Virus record (IMG/VR): IMGVR_UViG_3300035691_000003
Location: 1-64,000 of that record
Direction: 5' to 3' (one strand)
DNA: 64,000 nucleotides
Source of the DNA: a virus
This document shows, piece by piece, positions 59,783-64,000 of this stretch (positions within the stretch are counted from its first letter, which is position 1; every line of letters begins with the position of its first letter). The notes below the pieces were generated by a model. It did no database searches. It was given only the letters and a program-made list of their open reading frames with translations, and was not told the DNA's origin. The position numbers and the translations under genes were made by a program.

Positions 59783-60109
59783 TCACTCCTTTTTCAACTG
59801 GTGGGGGAAGGGTTGGTTAGGTATTACTCCCCTCTGCTCAGTCTCGCGAGCTTTTCTGGTGACAAACCGAGCGGCTTCTTGCACGGCCACTAAATCCGGG
59901 CGATCAAAGAAGTCCTTGGCATCCGTAGTCGTATCCGCCAGCGCGTTCACAAGTTCGCGATAAAACGTGAGTTCTGTTCGCTCACAAGTCTGAGCGAGAC
60001 TCAATGACCATCCTGAATCCATCGAGGAATTCCGCTCTGCGTCTTCCGCGTTCGCCGCCAGCCGCCGCTTCCACGACTCAAGGTCGAATGTTGTCATTGT
60101 CTCCGTCAT
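59783..60109 (-). CDS. Unknown helical early protein (108 aa)
   Basis: Start ATG 60109 with GGAGG ~10 nt upstream; ATG 60133 is an alternative. Helical (DLESWKRRLAANAEDAERNS; VAVQEAARFVTRKARETEQR). No family recognised. Confidence 0.5.
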   Translation of the reverse strand: MTETMTTFDLESWKRRLAANAEDAERNSSMDSGWSLSLAQTCERTELTFYRELVNALADTTTDAKDFFDRPDLVAVQEAARFVTRKARETEQRGVIPNQPFPHQLKKE

Positions 60110-60164
60110 TTGCCCTGTGCCTCCATCCATCATTTTCCCTGACGTTGCGGAGTCTAGCGTGCGT

Positions 60165-60599
60165 CTAGCGGGTTCCCGCCGCCTTCCTTGCCGCTGCTAG
60201 GACTTCGTTCAAGTTGGCCATCTTTCGCTCAACATGCAGCAGCGCATCCCGCACCGCGCGGTTAGGGTCTTTGAATTGAGCGCACCTGCTCGGCGTCCAC
60301 ATTGCCAGCCCGCCCGGACTACCCTTTACCCTGTCGCCAATCATGCACCAAAACTTCGTCCCACCGTCTGTCGGGTATACCTGCACCGGCCCAGATACCG
60401 CCCGCCAGTGCCAGCCCATGTTTTCAAAGACCAGCGGCTTCCAGCCGGTCCCGCGCAGCCGCTTAACCAGCGCAGCGGCATTCGCCACGGCGGCATCGTA
60501 CTCAGCTCGCGTACAACCCCGGCCACAAGCGGGCGCGCAGTACCTCGTCCCGTTGGCTTTTGGCCTCCATGATGGCGTTCGTTGCTTGGTCTGTTTCAT
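60165..60599 (-). CDS. Unknown early protein, first gene of the leftward operon (144 aa)
   Basis: ATG 60599 lies only 9 nt after the -10 box of the leftward promoter and has no ribosome site, so it may be translated leaderless. Cys cluster RYCAPACGRGCTRAEY near the start, then an alpha/beta part (WKPLVFENMGWHWRAVSG; TPSRCAQFKDPNRAVRDALL). No family recognised. Confidence 0.6.
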   Translation of the reverse strand: MKQTKQRTPSWRPKANGTRYCAPACGRGCTRAEYDAAVANAAALVKRLRGTGWKPLVFENMGWHWRAVSGPVQVYPTDGGTKFWCMIGDRVKGSPGGLAMWTPSRCAQFKDPNRAVRDALLHVERKMANLNEVLAAARKAAGTR

Positions 60600-60608
60600 A
60601 ACGAGCGC

Positions 60609-60637
60609 ATCCTAGCACCGCCTGTTATGCTTGTCAA
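60609..60637 (-). promoter_or_regulatory. Leftward early promoter
   Basis: Read on the - strand: TTGACA (60637-60632), 17-nt spacer, TAGGAT (60614-60609; 4 of 6 of TATAAT). The ATG at 60599 follows after 9 nt, so the transcript would start at or just before the start codon. Confidence 0.7.
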
Positions 60638-60652
60638 CGATTATTTTTCCAC

Positions 60653-60682
60653 TTGACAGAAAAATCTGATTGCTGTTACCCT
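60653..60682 (+). promoter_or_regulatory. Rightward promoter for the regulator/ATPase pair
   Basis: TTGACA (60653-60658), 18-nt spacer, TACCCT (60677-60682) preceded by TG, an extended -10. The ATG at 60691 follows after 8 nt, again nearly leaderless. With the leftward TTGACA it forms TGTCAA-N15-TTGACA, an inverted repeat that could be the operator of the ribbon-helix-helix protein. Confidence 0.55.
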
Positions 60683-60690
60683 GCGACACT

Positions 60691-60894
60691 ATGGGACGAC
60701 TGAAACAGAAACAAACCAAGGCGCAGATAGCGGCGCGGGTATCTCCTTTGGTGAAGATTGCCATTGAGTCGGTCGCCAAGGAGGAACGGCGCACCGAGTC
60801 GCAGACTATCGAAATCCTGCTGGAGGAATCGCCGCGCATCAGAGCGAAACTCAGCCCGTCCAACGGAACACGCAAGCAACCAGTCTCGGTCTAA
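60691..60894 (+). CDS. Ribbon-helix-helix (Arc-like) regulator (67 aa)
   Basis: Basic N-terminus, a strand (AQIAARVSP), helix A (VKIAIESVAKEERRTE) and helix B (SQTIEILLEESPRI) follow the ribbon-helix-helix plan of Arc/CopG repressors. It sits next to the divergent promoter and probably represses one or both directions. Start ATG 60691, with no ribosome site. Confidence 0.65.
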   Translation: MGRLKQKQTKAQIAARVSPLVKIAIESVAKEERRTESQTIEILLEESPRIRAKLSPSNGTRKQPVSV

Positions 60895-60903
60895 TAGCCA
60901 GCG

Positions 60904-61890
60904 GTGTCCTACTTTGAAGAAGACATACCCCGCAGGCCGGAGATTGTGTCTGGCCTGTTCAGGGAAGGGCAGATTATTACCTTTGCTGGCCCTTTCAATG
61001 TTGGCAAGACGCCCTTGCTGGCTGATTTGGCCGTGCATGTTGCGTCGGGGACCAAGTGGTGCGGGCGCGAGGTAGTAAAGCGCCCAGTCATCCATTTTGA
61101 CTTTGAGTCATCCGATCCAGACTTTCGCCGCACCTACCGAAACATCGCCAACCGACTTGGAATCAACCTGAAAGTCCCAAAGGACATTGCCCCGTTTCTC
61201 CTTAACAGCACGATAGAAGACCCGCGCACGAAAGCGCTGCTGAACGTAAAAAACAGCGCCACGATGGTCAAGCTACTGGACGCGCTATTAACCAAGGCTC
61301 CTGACAGTCTCATCCTATTCGACCCGGTTGAGATGGCCTTTCCCATTGACGTACTGAAGAAGGCCTCCGTCTTGGCTCTTTACCGCCTCCTGCGTGAGCT
61401 TCTCGGCAAGTTTCCCCGTTCGGCAGTTCTGAACACGCACAATCTCCGTAAGGACATGCGCCGCCCAGGGCCACAGCCGGATCTAATGCTCAACCCTCAC
61501 GACTGGCTACAGGAAGTCGCCGGGTCACTCGACCTGATTAACCGCAGCGACGTGAGACTGGGTGTTAACCGGCATTCCGACAACGTGGTGGTGGTAAACG
61601 GCGCGCGGCGGGGTGAGGACATGTTTCCCATGCTGCTGGCTCCGGTTGATGACGATCCTGATGAACTGGCCGGATTCAAGCCAATAGCCTCATCTAAACA
61701 AGACCTCCACGAACTCCTGTCACACGCTCAAATCGGCTACTGGAAAGAGCTTCCTGAAAAGTTCCGCTTCATCGACCACGCCAACAACGGTATCCCCAAA
61801 AGCAGTCTCTCCCGGCTGATAAAGCGCTGTAGTTCCTTAGGTTTACTGACCACCGATGGCTCGTGGTTTACTAAGATTCCCCTCAAATAG
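60904..61890 (+). CDS. RepA-like hexameric helicase ATPase (AAA_25)
   Basis: GTG start at 60904. Walker A FAGPFNVGKTPLLADLA (~residues 27-43), then VIHFDFESSDPDF and Walker B-like SLILFDPVEMA, later AVLNTHNLRKD. This is the RecA-fold ATPase of RepA/AAA_25 type, used as replicative helicase in plasmids and phages. The C-terminal ~80 residues look like a winged helix (SSLSRLIKRCSSLGLLTTDG). The iteron-like array right after the stop supports a replication role. Confidence 0.75.
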   Translation: MSYFEEDIPRRPEIVSGLFREGQIITFAGPFNVGKTPLLADLAVHVASGTKWCGREVVKRPVIHFDFESSDPDFRRTYRNIANRLGINLKVPKDIAPFLLNSTIEDPRTKALLNVKNSATMVKLLDALLTKAPDSLILFDPVEMAFPIDVLKKASVLALYRLLRELLGKFPRSAVLNTHNLRKDMRRPGPQPDLMLNPHDWLQEVAGSLDLINRSDVRLGVNRHSDNVVVVNGARRGEDMFPMLLAPVDDDPDELAGFKPIASSKQDLHELLSHAQIGYWKELPEKFRFIDHANNGIPKSSLSRLIKRCSSLGLLTTDGSWFTKIPLK

Positions 61891-61913
61891 CCAATTCTCC
61901 ACGCACGCAGATA

Positions 61914-62062
61914 ACTGGAACCAATGGAACAACTCTTTTACTGGCAATTACTTAGTCACTGGAACCAGCACTGGAACTAACTGGAACTTGGTTCCGGTGA
62001 GGTTCCACCCTTGGTTCCATTACGTAACTACAACAAACTACTGGACTTAGGTCATTGGTTCC
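61914..62062 (+). repeat. Iteron-like GGAAC/GTTCC array, candidate origin
   Basis: About nine copies of an (A)CTGGAAC-type unit or its complement in 149 bp: direct at 61914, 61924, 61959, 61970 and 61980, inverted (GGTTCC) at 61990, 62001, 62013 and 62057, plus degenerate copies near 61940 and 62040. Several are 10-11 bp apart, one helical turn. An AT-rich stretch with hairpin CAAAAT-CGACT-ATTTTG-type pairing follows (~62100-62125). This layout, next to a RepA-like ATPase, fits a replication origin. A regulator-binding array is the alternative. Confidence 0.55.
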
Positions 62063-62114
62063 ACAATGGGGTATGCGTAGAGGTTTTTTGGGGGCAAAAA
62101 TCCAGCAAAATCGA

Positions 62115-62324
62115 CTATTTTGGCCTTGGTCTGAGCCGGTTCGCTATTTGTCTCCACCACCGCAGACCAGCATCCCCGTCGGTCGGCATGGCGATGACCA
62201 GTCTGAGCCTCCTCGTCGTGTCCTCATCCACCGGCCAGGACATGCGACTGGTCTGGTGCCGGGGTCTGACGGCGAGCAGTTGGTCAATGTCGGCCAGGTC
62301 GGTGGGAGTTAGAACTTTTCCCAT
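62115..62324 (-). CDS. Unknown small protein (69 aa)
   Basis: ATG 62324 overlapping the upstream gene by 16 nt. Helical start (LTPTDLADIDQLLAVRPRHQ) and a basic end (ANRLRPRPK). It ends close to the iteron-like array. No family recognised. Confidence 0.5.
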   Translation of the reverse strand: MGKVLTPTDLADIDQLLAVRPRHQTSRMSWPVDEDTTRRLRLVIAMPTDGDAGLRWWRQIANRLRPRPK

Positions 62325-62503
62325 CGTTCCTCCTCGTCAAGTAGTACCAGCCAACGGGAGAGCAACGCTGCTGCCTCGTCGTCGCCATGTTTCAGGCAGT
62401 AGACCATCGCGCTGAATACGTGCTCATAGGGAGTGCGCCGGTGGCGGCGGATGCGCGCGCGGGAGTCGTCGAGGCGTGGGCCGGGGATGTCGGCGGTTCT
62501 CAC
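62309..62503 (-). CDS. Unknown small protein (64 aa)
   Basis: GTG 62503 in a GTGA overlap with the upstream stop. Arg-rich first half, helical second half (EHVFSAMVYCLKHGDDEAAA). No family recognised. Confidence 0.5.
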   Translation of the reverse strand: MRTADIPGPRLDDSRARIRRHRRTPYEHVFSAMVYCLKHGDDEAAALLSRWLVLLDEEERWEKF

Positions 62504-63015
62504 CGGCGCACTCCAGCGGCGGCGGCGTCAACCGCTTTACGCAGCTCGTCACGGCCCTTGATCAAACCCGGCGTGGTTAACGCGAATTCCGCGCGTTTGA
62601 TAAGTTCGGCAAGCAATCGCCTCAACTTCACTACTGCATTGTGGTCGGCGACGATTTGCTTCATTACCGCCCGGTCGTCAGTGTTCAGTTCACCGTTCGG
62701 GCCATGCGCTTCAACTCGCGCCATAAACCGAAGGTTACCAGTGCGGGTGACTGAGACGATTAGTCCCGACTCTCGCGCTTCCCATTCATGCCACTCCCCC
62801 AGGCCAGCATTCGGGGCGGGTTTAAGGATGTCGTCGGTGACGTATTCCACCCTCCCGCGCATGCCTCGCCCGGTGAATCCGCCAGTCGCAACGGGTCCGC
62901 AGCCGTCCTTCGGCCTGAACCCTGCCGCTTGTTCGGCGTTGACGAACTGCTCTTGTGTGACTTCCTGCCATTCAGTCTGATGGTCAGCTTTCAGGTAGTA
63001 GCGCTCATTCATCAT
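62500..63015 (-). CDS. Unknown protein (171 aa)
   Basis: Start ATG 63015 is chosen (GAGAGG upstream); an ATG at 63072 adds 19 residues. MNERYYLKADHQTEWQEVTQ then a glycine-rich centre (GFRPKDGCGPVATGGFTGRG) and a helical C-terminus. Similar starts occur in small phage proteins of unknown function. Confidence 0.55.
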   Translation of the reverse strand: MMNERYYLKADHQTEWQEVTQEQFVNAEQAAGFRPKDGCGPVATGGFTGRGMRGRVEYVTDDILKPAPNAGLGEWHEWEARESGLIVSVTRTGNLRFMARVEAHGPNGELNTDDRAVMKQIVADHNAVVKLRRLLAELIKRAEFALTTPGLIKGRDELRKAVDAAAAGVRR

Positions 63016-63078
63016 CGTGTTCCTCTCACCGCGACTCAGCACAGCATTCTGATAGGGTTTATCGTTGAACATTGGTTG

Positions 63079-63306
63079 CTAATCTCCTTCCTCGTCTTCC
63101 GTTGCCGACTCCTGAATCTCGCGCACTACGTCGTCTTCGGCGTAAACAAAGTGCAGGTTCTGTTCGGCGTCGCGCCAGATTTCATCATAAACAGCCTGCT
63201 TAATGGCGACAGTATCCATGTCCCGGTAGTCTTCCGGGTCGATGTCGATGGATCTCGTTGTTCCCTGCCACTCCCATTGGTCAAGTTCGTATTCGACTTT
63301 CATCAT
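63079..63306 (-). CDS. Unknown acidic protein (75 aa)
   Basis: Two adjacent ATG codons at the start (63306). Acidic, with DIDPEDYRDMDTVAIKQAVY. The 206 nt upstream (63307-63512) show no gene I trust and no clear RNA. Confidence 0.5.
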   Translation of the reverse strand: MMKVEYELDQWEWQGTTRSIDIDPEDYRDMDTVAIKQAVYDEIWRDAEQNLHFVYAEDDVVREIQESATEDEEGD

Positions 63307-63512
63307 TGTCCTCGTCTCTGCTCAAATAAGCCTCTCTCAGCCGTTTTCCAAATCGGCAGTCTGATTTCACCTATCGCCACTTCCGACGCCTCCAGCCCGT
63401 TCTAATCGCTCGCCAGAGGCATCGTAGCAGCCTCTCACAGCCCGCAGGAGCCACGATTGGCCCCAGAGACGGCTTGCGCCTTGTCCGGCGGGATTCTGAC
63501 GCCCCCGCCGTC

Positions 63513-63794
63513 CTAAACTCGCCTCTCTCGCAATAGACGCCGCATAATTGCCACGTTGACGTTCATCCACTTGTCACCAAACGGGAAGAAGTACCAGTTA
63601 CGCCACAGAGCGATTTTCTTTTGCCGTGACCGAAACGGGTAAAAGTCAGGCAGGCGCATCCATTGCGGCATTGCAGCCATGTGCTCTGCCAGTGATTCCG
63701 AAAACCGTTTACGCCAGTTACGGCGATAGTTACTACGAGCCCATCCGAGAGCTTGTTGCTCACGTTCTGTCAGTGGTTGTTTCATTATCGCCAT
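63513..63794 (-). CDS. Unknown basic protein (93 aa)
   Basis: ATG 63794 overlaps the upstream TGA. REQQALGWARSNYRRNWRKR and a tryptophan/phenylalanine-rich part (LWRNWYFFPFGDKW). Strongly basic and may bind nucleic acid. No family recognised. Confidence 0.5.
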   Translation of the reverse strand: MAIMKQPLTEREQQALGWARSNYRRNWRKRFSESLAEHMAAMPQWMRLPDFYPFRSRQKKIALWRNWYFFPFGDKWMNVNVAIMRRLLRERRV

Positions 63795-64000
63795 CACTTC
63801 CCGCCCCGCGCCTGCCTGAGCGCCTGTTCAATCTTATCCACGCTGATTGCAAATCCTTCGCGCAGATCATGGATGTCAAAGTCACGCGCCTTTTGCCAGG
63901 TTCGCAGGGCGGCAAGCTCATCCTCCAGCGCCCGGACGAGCGCGGCGTGAATCGGCACCGCCAGCGCGATTGCTTCTGCCGTAGTATCAGTTTTAATACC
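63794..64000 (-). CDS. Unknown protein, C-terminal part (cut by window edge)
   Basis: Open from 64000 to TGA 63794 (68 residues). Helical: AVPIHAALVRALEDELAALR and IHDLREGFAISVDKIEQALR. The start lies beyond the window. Confidence 0.5.
   Translation of the reverse strand, partial: GIKTDTTAEAIALAVPIHAALVRALEDELAALRTWQKARDFDIHDLREGFAISVDKIEQALRQARGGK

Noticed and set aside
63367-63570. 67-residue open frame on the - strand
   Set aside because: Overlaps the better gene at 63513-63794, with no ribosome site and Arg/Gly-rich accidental composition.

Overview
The window is one continuous stretch of a tailed-phage genome, most likely a podovirus-type virus from an environmental metagenome. I infer this from one packaging/head/short-tail gene order on the + strand, no cellular housekeeping genes, very dense packing with ATGA and GTGA start/stop overlaps, and a second block of many tiny cysteine-rich genes on the - strand. 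Both ends cut through genes, so the genome is longer than 64 kb. No integrase, DNA polymerase, RNA polymerase or clear endolysin is visible. The host is not proven. Two tail genes carry secretion signals ending in an Ala-Gln junction, which I associate with Acidobacteriota (Bryobacter/Solibacter-like) secreted proteins, so that phylum is my best guess.

Layout. 2-2479: tiny membrane and unknown genes. 2480-10281: a 1918-residue internal virion protein with an N-terminal lytic transglycosylase, then the large terminase. 10283-18684: small head genes, portal, scaffold, major capsid protein and two tandem decoration-like paralogues. 18698-28406: connector and tail proteins, fibre-like proteins, an acetyltransferase-fold protein and a small virion protein. 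28410-31159: a sugar/sulfur-chemistry insert (PAPS-reductase-fold protein, glycosyltransferase, hexapeptide acetyltransferase) between structural genes. 31159-40568: fibres, LamG-like lectin and beta-helix proteins, the last two with signal peptides. 40638-43832: a membrane/lysis-like group (holin candidates, coiled-coil spanin-like protein).

43833-45829 is the least ordinary part: almost 2 kb with one small secreted-protein gene and otherwise no convincing coding sequence. It holds perfect 12- and 13-bp hairpin stems, hairpins with a shared GTAAC loop, and six copies of the octamer TTGCGCGG in alternating orientation. I read it as a candidate large structured RNA locus, or an array of protein-binding sites.

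45830-60599 (- strand) is an early-type operon running leftwards: about 40 mostly tiny genes, many zinc-ribbon microproteins, plus a recombination/replication core (endonuclease VII, RusA-like resolvase, DUF669-like putative ssDNA-binding protein, Sak4-like ATPase, Cas4/RecB-like nuclease, Pif1-like helicase). At 60600-60690 two back-to-back TTGACA promoters drive this operon leftwards and, rightwards, a ribbon-helix-helix regulator and a RepA-like helicase ATPase. Directly after that ATPase lies an iteron-like GGAAC/GTTCC array (61914-62062), a candidate replication origin. 62115-64000 is a further - strand group of unknown small genes.
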